Source: Virgibacillus_N oceani_A
GTDB lineage: Bacteria; Bacillota; Bacilli; Bacillales; Amphibacillaceae
Length of the DNA: 64,000 nucleotides
Direction: 5' to 3' (one strand)
NCBI GenBank assembly: GCA_041521345.1
Contig: JBGOHB010000002.1
In this document: one piece after another, positions 43,350 through 52,015 of the stretch
How the letters are laid out: the number at the start of each line of letters is the position of its first letter
How positions within the stretch are numbered: the stretch's first letter is position 1
Made by a program: the position numbers and the translations under genes
The notes under the pieces: model-generated
The model's database searches: none
What the model was told of the DNA's origin: nothing
Seen by the model: only the letters and a program-made list of their open reading frames with translations

Positions 43350-43949
43350 TTAAATTCCTCCTAAATCAATCAAAGTTTTTATTTTTGCTGCTTGCTGTTC
43401 TCGGTATTCTTTAATTTCATTGTCGTATTCTTTCATTCTGTCAAATCCGCGTGCTGAAACTTCACTATCTGGATAGGCAGGAAAAGCAACCGCAGATACC
43501 TCCAAGAGACGAGCTTTTGTGACTGTTCTCAGGGGTAAATCATCATCTGGTTCTTGGATTTCATCTGATTCAACCATAAATCCAAAGGACATTCCATCAA
43601 CATCACCACGGTTAATAGTTTCATAAGCATCATTACCAAGAGTTGTTTTAGGTAAATCAAGTTCTACCCGCAAACCCGTGTCATCTTCTTTCAACCTTAA
43701 AGTGCTGTTTTTTGTTCTCCCAAGAACTTGAGAAACGTCGTGAGACCATAAAAAACGCTGATCATCATTTTTTAAAGAATCAGCGAATGCTCCTTTTTTG
43801 ATTTGTTCACGAAACTTGTAAAAATAGCCAAGTACATGAGATTTCTTTTCCCATTTAACGGCATGGCCGGATAATGTCCGATTGCCATCCTCATCTTCCC
43901 TGACTTCAATATCACCTGTCACCAATTCTCTAATTTCCGTTTTGTCCAT
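43350..43949 (-). CDS. HK97 family prohead protease
   Basis: 199 residues (U35-type). TLSGHAVKWEKKS, then FRFLWSHDVSQVLG-like QRFLWSHDVSQVLGR holds the catalytic His, and DVDGMSFGFMVESDE has the catalytic Ser. Cleaves the capsid scaffold domain during maturation. The start at 43949 follows AAAGGTGGTG; it overlaps the portal gene by 20 bases. Confidence 0.92.
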   Translation of the reverse strand: MDKTEIRELVTGDIEVREDEDGNRTLSGHAVKWEKKSHVLGYFYKFREQIKKGAFADSLKNDDQRFLWSHDVSQVLGRTKNSTLRLKEDDTGLRVELDLPKTTLGNDAYETINRGDVDGMSFGFMVESDEIQEPDDDLPLRTVTKARLLEVSAVAFPAYPDSEVSARGFDRMKEYDNEIKEYREQQAAKIKTLIDLGGI

Positions 43950-45159
43950 TAGCTTCACCACCTTTCATAAACTGCTTACCAGCAAAACTGACAGGCATCA
44001 TGTTTCCATTAAAATAAAGCTTGTCTCCTTCTGGTTCAGGAGGCAGGTTTTCCTTACCTCTTGCTTCATTCGGTTTTAAGAATCCGCCTTGAATGCCTTC
44101 GTTATATGCTTTGTAACGTGTTTCCAAATCTGACCGAAGCATAGCATCAACATTAAACCGAATAAAAAAGCCCTCACTGATTTCTTTTTCAGTAAGAAGC
44201 TTGTAAGACATTTCCTGTTCATATCCAGTTAAAATTGGTTGTAATGTATCAGCATAAAATTCTTTGTTTTGCTGCTCTTGGTTATGATGGGTAGACCGTT
44301 CCAAGCTATTCAATTGATGCATTTTTACACCGAATGCAGAAGCAATCTGCCTTTCGCTTAACGCCTGCAACTCCACAAACTGCGAATCGGATAATGACGT
44401 GCTAATGGATTGATAATCAAATCCAATAGGCAACGGTAGCAATTGGCCAGCCTTTTCTATTCCACCAGAAACGCGACTCATTCTTTTTTGTAATTCAGTT
44501 TGACTTTGTTCATCCAAATCACCGATATATTTCACTACACCGCGAGCATGGAGACCATTTTTTAAATAATTATTAGTGAATTGTTGTGCTTCGCTGGCGT
44601 TATCAATTACGGTCTGCAGTTGTTTCCGAATTGGCATTGGATCTATGCCATCTTTTGTCATTCCGAGAAAATAAAGAACATCCTCGTAAAAAAAACGATA
44701 TTGATTACCGCCCTGATGATATTCAAAGTACATCGGTGTTTTTTTGTTTTCCAACAATCCAATATCATCAACATAAGTTGTCAGATGGTCCATATCCAAA
44801 GGAATTAACGATACTGGCTCACCATTTTTATTTCTTCCAATCGCCACAACTGAATAACCGTACCAATTACGCTGATATTCGATTGTTTTCCACAGTGTGG
44901 ATGCGGACATTAGCTTGTTTGGCCGCAATTTCAGCATATTGGAAAGAGCGTGATCGTCAGACTCATCATTACCCTTATGGACTTTAACAGGCAACTTGCT
45001 AACATTATCCGATAAAATGCGTAAGGAAGTGATTAGCGTTGTTTCCTTCTTGCCTTTTTTATCCATATTTACACCAAACATTGACTTAAAAACAGGAGAT
45101 TCCAGCAGTTTATCTACGTCAATATCTTCTTTTTTGACTTCTCTTCCAAACAGTTTCAC
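43930..45159 (-). CDS. Portal protein, HK97 family
   Basis: 409 residues, GTG start 45159 with GGGAGTG. Family marks: LRILSDNVSKLPVKVHKGND, LIPLDMDHLTTYVDDIG, then LQALSERQIASAFGVKMHQL and ENLPPEPEGDKLYFNGNMMP near the end. Forms the dodecameric DNA gate at one capsid vertex. Confidence 0.93.
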   Translation of the reverse strand: MKLFGREVKKEDIDVDKLLESPVFKSMFGVNMDKKGKKETTLITSLRILSDNVSKLPVKVHKGNDESDDHALSNMLKLRPNKLMSASTLWKTIEYQRNWYGYSVVAIGRNKNGEPVSLIPLDMDHLTTYVDDIGLLENKKTPMYFEYHQGGNQYRFFYEDVLYFLGMTKDGIDPMPIRKQLQTVIDNASEAQQFTNNYLKNGLHARGVVKYIGDLDEQSQTELQKRMSRVSGGIEKAGQLLPLPIGFDYQSISTSLSDSQFVELQALSERQIASAFGVKMHQLNSLERSTHHNQEQQNKEFYADTLQPILTGYEQEMSYKLLTEKEISEGFFIRFNVDAMLRSDLETRYKAYNEGIQGGFLKPNEARGKENLPPEPEGDKLYFNGNMMPVSFAGKQFMKGGEANGQNGN

Positions 45160-45196
45160 AAAATAATCACTCCCTTCAAATTAAATTAGATGTGGA

Positions 45197-45388
45197 TCAC
45201 CTCCTGGTAAATGCTAAGAATAAACCAAACAAAATAAGGACTGCTCCAAGTAAGTACATAGCTGCTATTACATTAATCTGATATGTCGCAACCACAATGA
45301 GAGAGAGTCCAGACAAAATAAAAAGCTCATTAATTATATTTTTAATGAACTTGGTGGTTTTCGATATTAAGTTTTTAATTAATTTCAT
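45197..45388 (-). CDS. DUF1056-like small membrane protein
   Basis: 63 residues with a hydrophobic hairpin (FILSGLSLIVVATYQINVIA then AMYLLGAVLILFGLFLAF). DUF1056 proteins occupy this place between terminase and portal in several Firmicute phages. Start overlaps the preceding stop as TAATG. Function unknown. Confidence 0.65.
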   Translation of the reverse strand: MKLIKNLISKTTKFIKNIINELFILSGLSLIVVATYQINVIAAMYLLGAVLILFGLFLAFTRR

Positions 45389-45666
45389 TATGTCATCTTC
45401 TTCCCGGTAAGACGATCTACTGTGCCTAAACTTTTAGGTTTAATCTTTCCATCTTCACCAACCCAGTGACACGCATAATGTCGTTGGTATAAATCATCAC
45501 TTGAAGCTTCTTCAAGTCTCGCAACGTTGAATTCCAATACTTCTGCTTGAATATTTTTATCAGTAATTAGAAAACCACTTTCTAATTCATCTTCAATTCT
45601 CTTTCTAACTTTTTCATAGCCTTGTTCATCTAAAGTTGTGTTCACTTTTATGTGCAACATCTTCAT
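45388..45666 (-). CDS. Uncharacterised phage protein between TerL and portal
   Basis: 92 residues (MKMLHIKVNTTLDEQGYEKV...). An alpha-beta N-terminal half is followed by YQRHYACHWVGEDGKIKPKS, with a CHW motif but no second Cys pair. The GAGGTGATGAA site precedes it. Not recognised. Confidence 0.6.
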   Translation of the reverse strand: MKMLHIKVNTTLDEQGYEKVRKRIEDELESGFLITDKNIQAEVLEFNVARLEEASSDDLYQRHYACHWVGEDGKIKPKSLGTVDRLTGKKMT

Positions 45667-45670
45667 TTCA

Positions 45671-47272
45671 TCACCTCATACTATTAGCCCATTCTTCAAT
45701 GGCTTTATTCGGATCGTATTCCTGCTTTTTATTATTTGCAATCGCCCTAGTCAATCCCATCAACATAGCAATAACACCGTCAATCTTCCCCTGTTCTTTA
45801 TCAAACATTATCTTTCCAGTGCTGTTTTCTTTGGCTCTCGTGCTTTCTGCCATCCAATTCATAACAGGATTATCGTTATGTCTCAATAAATCATCAAATA
45901 ATAAATCGTAAAAATCGGATATAGTAGGACTAAATCCAAATCCTTGCACATGATCAACCATGATAAAACCATCATTCTGCAAATCAGAAGCAATTCCACT
46001 ACTGGAAAACTTATCAAATACGATTTCTTTAATATCATAGATCCGGGACAATTCCCCTATTTTTTGCCTAACGTGCCTATGGTTAACAAAATCTCCTTTT
46101 GTAGCTTCGATATATCCCTGTTTTGCATAAGCAGGATATGGGAAATCATCTAATCTTGCATCATCCACAAGCGTATCCGCCGGCTTAAATAAATACGGTA
46201 TGACATAATACTTTTCATTAACCGGAAACACCAGGACAAATGCAGTAAAGTCTTTCTGTATGGATAAATCTAATCCGGCATAACAAGGCTTACCTTTTAG
46301 GAAAGATAAATCTTCTTTTGCTGCACTCTTTTCCCAATAATCCATATTAATAGCACGCTCATTAACCAAAATAACGTGCTGATTCAGATAATATCGCCTG
46401 AACTCCGGTTCTTTTACTGGATTAAGAACAACACGTTTTGCATATCGTTCTATTTCTTCTGACTTTCTAAAGCCGCCTTCCAACAGATCAATGCCAGGAT
46501 TTGCTTTAATCCATTGCTCTTTATCCATGACATCGCAATCATCATCCGCTTTAAAAATGGCGCTGTAAAATGCATTATCTTCAATCTCTCCATTACGAAC
46601 ACTTTGCGCATATTGAAACTTTTCATACTCCAAATTATGTTTGTTTTGACCATCTGAAGCTGTGGTAACGCTAAAAATTAATGGAGCATCACGCTGCCCC
46701 ATTCCAGTTTCAAGCTTCACGAATGATTGGCCGTGCGTTGTGTCCTCGTGGGTTTCATCTACCAATGCAACGTAAGGCTCAAATGAATCCAGCCTACCCG
46801 CATCGGATGACATTACTTTGATATAAGATCCGTTTTTTCGAATGATTTCACGTCTACTGTCAACGATACGGCAATACTTCATAAGTGTTTTATTATTCTT
46901 GACCATGAACTTAATCATGTTATAAACGTTAGAAGCTTGATCGCGGCTGTTGGCCACAATGATATTTTGTTGCCCTGGTTCTTTATCGGTAAAAAATATA
47001 TAAAGCATGATCAATGCCACAAGGAATGACTTTGCATTCTTCCTTGGCATAGTAATAAAGACTTCACGAAATCGCCGGGTGTTATCTTTCACTCTTTTTA
47101 TGGTCAGTATTTCAATTGCTATTTTTAACTGGAACATCATCAGCTGAATTAATACACCAGCATACGGCAGCTTTAATTTTCTGTAAAACCGGTGGAATTT
47201 TTCCGCTTCTTTTTCATCAAAATAATAATCTTCTGTTAGATATTTTTCATCAACTAGTTTCTTTAATTTCAT
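45671..47272 (-). CDS. terL: Terminase large subunit
   Basis: 533 residues of the Terminase_1 family: ATPase plus nuclease that pumps and cuts DNA. Walker A-like TMPRKNAKSFLVALI near residue 75, Walker B VALVDETHED near 170, ATPase coupling region SVTTASDG, and RNase H-like nuclease acids in YAGLDLSIQKDFTAFVLVFP, then EIVFDKFSSSG and the late DKEQGKIDGVIAM. AGGTGAGG upstream. Pairs with P27-type TerS. Confidence 0.95.
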   Translation of the reverse strand: MKLKKLVDEKYLTEDYYFDEKEAEKFHRFYRKLKLPYAGVLIQLMMFQLKIAIEILTIKRVKDNTRRFREVFITMPRKNAKSFLVALIMLYIFFTDKEPGQQNIIVANSRDQASNVYNMIKFMVKNNKTLMKYCRIVDSRREIIRKNGSYIKVMSSDAGRLDSFEPYVALVDETHEDTTHGQSFVKLETGMGQRDAPLIFSVTTASDGQNKHNLEYEKFQYAQSVRNGEIEDNAFYSAIFKADDDCDVMDKEQWIKANPGIDLLEGGFRKSEEIERYAKRVVLNPVKEPEFRRYYLNQHVILVNERAINMDYWEKSAAKEDLSFLKGKPCYAGLDLSIQKDFTAFVLVFPVNEKYYVIPYLFKPADTLVDDARLDDFPYPAYAKQGYIEATKGDFVNHRHVRQKIGELSRIYDIKEIVFDKFSSSGIASDLQNDGFIMVDHVQGFGFSPTISDFYDLLFDDLLRHNDNPVMNWMAESTRAKENSTGKIMFDKEQGKIDGVIAMLMGLTRAIANNKKQEYDPNKAIEEWANSMR

Positions 47273-47288
47273 ATCACCTCACCTACAT

Positions 47289-47684
47289 TTAACTAATCAT
47301 GTCTTCCATTTCTGGGTCATTTCCTTCCCCCCTCCCACTCGCTCCTTCACCTTTATTCTTATCCATGCGGATCCTTGAAGCTGGGGTGAAGCCTAATTCT
47401 TTAGCAATGGTCTGCATACTCCCAGCAGCATCTTTTGCAATCGACACTTCAGGGCGTTGTTGCACATATCCGTTTGGTGTTTCGAATGTATAGCCTTCAT
47501 CCATGAGTATTCTTTCACATCGTTTCCATTTAGCGTAAGACTGACAATAAGCTTCAAGTGCTTTCAGGTCTACTTCATTGAATCGGCTTTCGTCGAGCAG
47601 AGGCAAGACTCTTTTCCACTCAGTTTTCGCCATACCATCTAGCCAACCTGGCACTCTATATTTTTTACTTCCATTTTCCTCCAA
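47289..47684 (-). CDS. terS: Terminase small subunit, P27 family
   Basis: 131 residues, TTG start 47684 with GGGGGGAG upstream. P27 marks: VPGWLDGMAKTEWKRVLPLL, EAYCQSYAKWKRCERILMDE, then KELGFTPASRIRM. Recognises the packaging site. Neighbouring HNH gene and TerL complete a typical HK97/cos packaging group. Confidence 0.92.
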   Translation of the reverse strand: MEENGSKKYRVPGWLDGMAKTEWKRVLPLLDESRFNEVDLKALEAYCQSYAKWKRCERILMDEGYTFETPNGYVQQRPEVSIAKDAAGSMQTIAKELGFTPASRIRMDKNKGEGASGRGEGNDPEMEDMIS

Positions 47685-47745
47685 TTATCAACTCCCCCCT
47701 ATCCTAAAAACTGAAAAAGTTGCACGGTCGATGGGGGGTGGGTTC

Positions 47746-48159
47746 TCAGAGCTTTTCTTGAGAAACTTTTGACCTCCCCCTCCCGAACTTTTTCTTATCT
47801 TCAGCTGTTTTTTTGTTGTGACAATCGTGACAAAGTGGCTGACAGTTATTTACGTCTAGCCGTTTTGACCAATCAACCTCAATGGGTATGATATGGTCTG
47901 TCAAGTCCGCCGGAGATAAGTCACATTGAATACATAAGTAATGGTTCTTGGCTCTAACATATTCAGAGAGTGCTCGCCATTCCTTTGAGTTATAAAACCT
48001 TATTACCGCAGGGTCACGATTTGTATTGTAATACCTGTGACGCTTGAGTTCCTTTTCAATCTGAATGTGTTGGTGCTCTTCGCAATAAGATTCCTTTGTA
48101 AGATTGTTGCATCCGAACTCATTGCAGATGCTGTGAGGTTTAGTACTAGTCTGCGGCAT
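47746..48159 (-). CDS. HNH endonuclease (packaging associated)
   Basis: 137 residues. Two CxxC-type pairs (CNEF.CNN..., CIQCD) and the HNH core LTDHIIPIEVDWSKRLDVNN then CQPLCHDCHNKKT. HNH proteins beside P27 TerS are needed for cos cleavage and packaging in HK97-like phages. An ATG with a weak binding site overlaps the previous gene's end. Confidence 0.9.
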   Translation of the reverse strand: MPQTSTKPHSICNEFGCNNLTKESYCEEHQHIQIEKELKRHRYYNTNRDPAVIRFYNSKEWRALSEYVRAKNHYLCIQCDLSPADLTDHIIPIEVDWSKRLDVNNCQPLCHDCHNKKTAEDKKKFGRGRSKVSQEKL

Positions 48160-48484
48160 GGTCTTTAATTCTGCGCTCGATTTTATTTACAGCAGGATAT
48201 CCATTGTCCATATCTGCATGCTCGATCGCATAAGACAAGCCGCCCGGAAAAGATGTATCAGTATCCCAATCAAAATGAATGTGTATTTTTTTCGTGATCT
48301 CTTCCCCTTTGTAAAACACTTTCGGTACGGAGGTTTCATCTTGGAGTTCGATAACCAATAAAGGCTTATTTGCTGCTTGTATTTTTGAATAAGCTTCTTT
48401 CAAATCTCTTTGAATGTCTGTCATTTTCCTCATTTCTCCATCGGCATTCATTATATTTATTCCTAAATCTTGTAGTGAAATCAT
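48146..48484 (-). CDS. Phage protein with a tape-measure-like N-terminal motif
   Basis: 112 residues. The first 30 (LQDLGINIMNADGEMRKMTD) resemble an internal tape measure segment (ELGINVFDADGNMKSLDG in this phage). The rest (HIHFDWDTDTSFPGGLSYAI) is unrelated. AAAAGGAGATAG precedes the ATG. Function unknown; possibly a fold shared by short phage proteins instead of a true relationship. Confidence 0.6.
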   Translation of the reverse strand: MISLQDLGINIMNADGEMRKMTDIQRDLKEAYSKIQAANKPLLVIELQDETSVPKVFYKGEEITKKIHIHFDWDTDTSFPGGLSYAIEHADMDNGYPAVNKIERRIKDHAAD

Positions 48485-48506
48485 TATCTCTATCTCCTTT
48501 TATATA

Positions 48507-48541
48507 AAATAAAAAGACACCTACAATTAAGTAAGTGTCTT
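48507..48541 (-). terminator. Terminator upstream of the packaging operon
   Basis: The minus strand AAGACACTTAC pairs with GTAGGTGTCTT (one mismatch) and is followed by TTTTTATTTT. It lies between the tiny ORF at 48527 and the gene at 48484. Confidence 0.75.
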
Positions 48542-48640
48542 CAGCTTATTTATTATTTTCATCATCCAATCTAATACTTTATATACACCAAGTGATTTAC
48601 CTAATTCCATAATGAAGTCGTCCGAAGGATTTGAGTTCAT
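48527..48640 (-). CDS. Tiny ORF, 37 residues
   Basis: MNSNPSDDFIMELGKSLGVY onward to KLKTLT. Its ATG shares an A with the upstream stop (TGATG), with AAGGAAG before it. The amphipathic sequence looks protein-like. The terminator hairpin overlaps its 3' end. Real but minor, or a leader peptide. Confidence 0.45.
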   Translation of the reverse strand: MNSNPSDDFIMELGKSLGVYKVLDWMMKIINKLKTLT

Positions 48641-48945
48641 CACACCACTTCCTTCTGCATCTTCTCTTTCAATGCATCCTTATCCCGATTAAGCAGCTTA
48701 TCATTCATTTTAATCCTAGCTAATAACTGCCTTGATTCTTCAACAGTTTTGGACTGGGCGTACTGTTTACGTTTTTTCATGTTCCGATTAATATCTCTAC
48801 GCAATTTAGCATCAGTATAATAAGAAACGTATTCAGTATTACAATCAGGACAAGTGAAATAATGTTTATGGATTTGGTTCTTTAACACTTTTGTTTTTAA
48901 ATCCATTTCAAACTGCGAAAAACAATCATCACATTCTACTTGCAT
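48640..48945 (-). CDS. Zinc-ribbon phage protein
   Basis: 101 residues. CDDC at 5-8 and CPDC at 32-35 form a treble-clef or ribbon metal site, followed by a basic helical region (RRDINRNMKKRKQYAQSKTV). GGAGTG upstream. Common beside phage late regulators; function unknown. Confidence 0.65.
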   Translation of the reverse strand: MQVECDDCFSQFEMDLKTKVLKNQIHKHYFTCPDCNTEYVSYYTDAKLRRDINRNMKKRKQYAQSKTVEESRQLLARIKMNDKLLNRDKDALKEKMQKEVV

Positions 48946-49422
48946 TTAATCACTCCAATCTAAATGGGAGAATGTTTCTTCAATCTCTAGTAGTTCATCA
49001 AGAAATTCACTGAATGCTTCTTGTTCTTCTGGTTTCAATACATCCAGTAATTGATCTGTGTTTCCTCTAGCTACATCTATACCGTTTGTATCTATATCTT
49101 GAATAACCATATCGTAAAAGTTTGTTCCTGCTTCCGTTGTAAAGGTTTCATAAGTTTCATCGTAATCAGAGATTAAATTGTTTATCGAGTTCAAATAAAT
49201 TTCTTTTTCAGCTTCCTCTGATTGTTCGTAAGTTTCTTCTCTTGCATTTTCTATAAACTCATCTATGTCAAATTCATCATCTTGTTCACTCTTTACTTCT
49301 TCACCTTCGGATTGTTCCATTGGTTCCATCTCTTCAGCATTTACTTCTGCTGATTCTTCATCATCTCCCGAACACCCAACTACAAATAATGCAGCAAACA
49401 ATATAAATAATACCTTCTTCAT
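48946..49422 (-). CDS. Phage-encoded lipoprotein (candidate superinfection exclusion)
   Basis: 158 residues. Signal peptide MKKVLFILFAALFVVGC with a VVGC lipobox, then a strongly acidic linker (to about 65) and a helical domain (EEAEKEIYLNSINNLISDYD and EEQEAFSEFLDELLEIEETF). AAAGGAG before ATG. Lipoproteins such as Ltp of Streptococcus phage TP-J34 block DNA entry of related phages; the same role here is inference from lipobox, size and helical mature part. Confidence 0.72.
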   Translation of the reverse strand: MKKVLFILFAALFVVGCSGDDEESAEVNAEEMEPMEQSEGEEVKSEQDDEFDIDEFIENAREETYEQSEEAEKEIYLNSINNLISDYDETYETFTTEAGTNFYDMVIQDIDTNGIDVARGNTDQLLDVLKPEEQEAFSEFLDELLEIEETFSHLDWSD

Positions 49423-49486
49423 AAATCCCCCACTCCTTTATTATTATTATCGGTCAGTTGGAAGGATTATGCAATACCAAATTATT

Positions 49487-49538
49487 GACACAGCTTACAG
49501 TGATTAACCGATGTCTCGATAAATTTATAAGCTGTGTC
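49487..49538. promoter_or_regulatory. 11-bp inverted repeat between the RinA-like gene and the lipoprotein gene
   Basis: GACACAGCTTA (49487-49497) and TAAGCTGTGTC (49528-49538) are perfect inverted copies with 30 bases between them. The spacing is too wide for an ordinary terminator. It could be an operator or activator site for the late region. Confidence 0.45.
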
Positions 49539-49615
49539 CTCAGGTATGGGAGATTTTCCTATACTAACATAATATCACGGAAGTAGACTCTCAGAGTGCC
49601 AACTTAGTGCCATTT

Positions 49616-50044
49616 TTATCTTTCACCCAGCTCCTTAGCTATTTCATAGATAAAATGTTTCCTCCAACGGATGGCTGTTCTGCGGCTTGTGTCGGTCTCT
49701 TTGGCCACTCCGTCCCATGTTAATTCACCCGGTTTGTCCCAATAATATATTTTGATAACTTCCTGTTTTTCAGGAATTAAACCGGCATACACTTTTTTAA
49801 TTGCTCCGGAAACCTGCTTCATCCGTTGCAAAGTCTTATGCTCAACCAAAAGAGTAGCTGTCTTTCCGGTTGGATCTCCTGGAATCCTAACTGAGTTAGC
49901 TCCTTTTACGATTGTCGGATCGTCCGGTTCTTCCTCGTATGGATCCAATAGTTCTGACTCCGTTAATTCTATCTCTTTCAAAGTTTCGTGAAGGTTATAA
50001 ACTTCAGCCTCGATGTATTTAAACGTGCTGCGCTTTAATTGCAA
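49616..50044 (-). CDS. RinA-like late transcription activator
   Basis: 142 residues, TTG start 50044 with GGAGGGG. Family marks: LKRSTFKYIEAEVYNLHETL, LLVEHKTLQRMKQVSGAIKK, then the sigma-region-4-like helix-turn-helix LTWDGVAKETDTSRRTAIRW. RinA proteins switch on the packaging and structural operon in staphylococcal phages. It stands just before the late region, as expected. Confidence 0.82.
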   Translation of the reverse strand: MQLKRSTFKYIEAEVYNLHETLKEIELTESELLDPYEEEPDDPTIVKGANSVRIPGDPTGKTATLLVEHKTLQRMKQVSGAIKKVYAGLIPEKQEVIKIYYWDKPGELTWDGVAKETDTSRRTAIRWRKHFIYEIAKELGER

Positions 50045-50045
50045 G

Positions 50046-51422
50046 TCATGACCCCTCCTTCACTTTTTCAATTCTTGCTTTAACAGCTTCCAGTAATGCA
50101 TCTTGGGTAACAGCTTTACCTTGCAAGGCATCTTCCACGTTTTCATCCATGCCCCCGCTGACAATAAGCTTGTGGATAATAACTTTTTCTTTCTGGCCTT
50201 GACGGACCAGTCTTGCGTTTGCCTGCTCGTACAACTCCAGGCTCCAATTTAGGCTAAACCAGATAACATGGTTTCCGCCTTCCTGCAAGTTTAATCCGTA
50301 TCCGGCTGATGCAGGATGGGCAAGCAGTACGTCGATTTCTTTATTATTCCAGTCTGCTTCATCCTGGGCTGTTTTAAGGTCCCGGATCCGTAAGCCTGTT
50401 TTGGCAAGTGTTTTTTTAATTCGCTCCCTGTCATGCTGATAGCTGTAATACACGATAACCGGCTGGCCATTTAAGGCTTCAATCGTCTCCTGAAATGCTT
50501 CCAGTTTATCGTTATGGATATCTAAAACATTTCTATCCTCGTCATAAACTGCTCCGTTGCAAAGTTGAAGAAGTTTTCCACCTAACACAGCTGCAGAAGC
50601 CGCCGTTATTTCCGATTCGTCCACTTCCAGAAGCATCTCCTTCTCCAATTTCTCGTAAGCTCTTTTGGCTTTATCGCTAAGAACAACCGGAATCGTGTTA
50701 TATGTTTCAGGTGGCAGCTCTATATAATCTTTGGCTTTCATACTGACTACAATGTCCCTAAGCATATCGTAAATTTTCTCCTCGGCTCCTGGTTTCGGTG
50801 CGTAAGAGAAAACTCTATCACGGTTACGCTGATCCGGCTCAAAATATCTTTCCCGGAAACCAGTTATTTTCGATCCGAGTCTTTTGCCTTCATCCAGCAA
50901 ATAAATCTGTGCCCACGTATCAAGTAAACCGTTTGGAGCCGGTGTACCGGTTAGTTCTACAATCCTGTTTATATGCTTCCTTACGCTCTTCAAAGCTTTA
51001 AATCTTTTAGACTGGTGATTTTTAAAACTGCTTGATTCGTCCAGCACTACCATGTCAAAAGGCCAGCTGTTCCGGTAATAATCGACAAGCCAGGTAACGT
51101 TATCCCGGTTGATAACGTATATATCTGCCGGTGTATTTAGCGCCCGGATCCGCTTGTTCCTGGACCCAAGCACAATGGAAAACCGTAACATCTTCAGGTG
51201 ATCCCACTTCTTTGCTTCGTTTGTCCATGTTCCCTGGGCCACTTTTTTAGGTGCAACTACCAAAACCTTATTCACTGCAAATCGGTTATATTTTAAATCG
51301 TTTATGGCTGTAAGTGTAATTACGGTTTTTCCAAGTCCCATTCCAAGCCATAACGCGATGGCCGGTGTTTGAAGTATCCGGTGGATATTGTATTTTTGAT
51401 AGCTGTGCGGGATAAACTTCAT
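50046..51422 (-). CDS. SNF2-type DEAD/DEAH helicase
   Basis: 458 residues. Walker A GMGLGKTVITL near residue 30, DEAD-like VVLDESSSFKNHQSKR near 127, motif III ELTGTPAPNG, and motif VI EQANARLVRQGQKEKV near 405. Phage SNF2 helicases sit beside VRR-NUC nucleases and are thought to work in replication or recombination. Its start overlaps the stop of the VRR-NUC gene (ATGA). Confidence 0.9.
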   Translation of the reverse strand: MKFIPHSYQKYNIHRILQTPAIALWLGMGLGKTVITLTAINDLKYNRFAVNKVLVVAPKKVAQGTWTNEAKKWDHLKMLRFSIVLGSRNKRIRALNTPADIYVINRDNVTWLVDYYRNSWPFDMVVLDESSSFKNHQSKRFKALKSVRKHINRIVELTGTPAPNGLLDTWAQIYLLDEGKRLGSKITGFRERYFEPDQRNRDRVFSYAPKPGAEEKIYDMLRDIVVSMKAKDYIELPPETYNTIPVVLSDKAKRAYEKLEKEMLLEVDESEITAASAAVLGGKLLQLCNGAVYDEDRNVLDIHNDKLEAFQETIEALNGQPVIVYYSYQHDRERIKKTLAKTGLRIRDLKTAQDEADWNNKEIDVLLAHPASAGYGLNLQEGGNHVIWFSLNWSLELYEQANARLVRQGQKEKVIIHKLIVSGGMDENVEDALQGKAVTQDALLEAVKARIEKVKEGS

Positions 51423-51700
51423 TTCTGAAGCTCTCCATCAACAAACAAATCCACCAGTTCTTTGCTGTCGATTAAAAACACCTTGCAGCCGAAACCTTCT
51501 AAATCCCGCATTTGTTTAATTTGTAAAGGCCTTGGCTTTTTACCTGGTGCTTTTAATTCCACAAAAGAAACTTTGTTTCCGGGAAAAACAACCAACCTGT
51601 CCGGCACGCCATCATTTCCAGGTGATTCAAATTTATAAGCTTTACCTCCGGCTTTTTTAACTTCTTTTCTCAAGTACTCCTCAATGTCTCTTTCTCTCAA
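51419..51700 (-). CDS. VRR-NUC domain nuclease
   Basis: 93 residues from TTG 51700, picked because GCGAGG lies 8 bases upstream and the VRR-NUC fold begins at RERDIEEYLRKEVKKAGG. Catalytic motif: GNDGVPDRLVVFPGN then SFVELKAPGKKPRPLQ (PD...ExK). A structure-specific nuclease, coupled with the helicase. An in-frame ATG 24 bases upstream lacks a binding site. Confidence 0.85.
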   Translation of the reverse strand: MRERDIEEYLRKEVKKAGGKAYKFESPGNDGVPDRLVVFPGNKVSFVELKAPGKKPRPLQIKQMRDLEGFGCKVFLIDSKELVDLFVDGELQK

Positions 51701-51723
51701 TTTACAAACCTCGCTTTCTAACA

Positions 51724-52005
51724 TGTCTACTTTCTCAACCGCGCCCGCGTACAAGCGCTATATTAGGCGTACAGGCAGTTACTATATACGCCTAATCCAT
51801 CTATATTACCTATTTATATACTTTTATATATTTAAGGTAGACAAGGTAGACAAAGTAATATAAATATAGATATATCAAGGGTTTAGCTGTCTACTTTCCC
51901 CGTCTACTTTCTCACTTTTCAAAGTAGACAAGGTAGACATTTCCATTTTTTACAAGGTAGACAATACAGGGTCAAAGTAGACAATTTTAAGGCAGAAGGT
52001 AGACA
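51724..52005. other. Candidate phage replication origin with iterons
   Basis: AA(A/G)GTAGACA or a 9-10 base match occurs ten times: plus strand at 51834, 51843, 51921, 51930, 51954, 51974 and 51996; minus strand at 51724-51733, 51888-51897 and 51901-51910. Perfect ATTAGGCGTA / TACGCCTAAT inverted repeats lie at 51762-51771 and 51787-51796, and an A+T-rich stretch spans 51781-51880. It is directly downstream of the primase-helicase gene. No gene fits here. Confidence 0.7.
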
Positions 52006-52015
52006 GCTTTTAACC

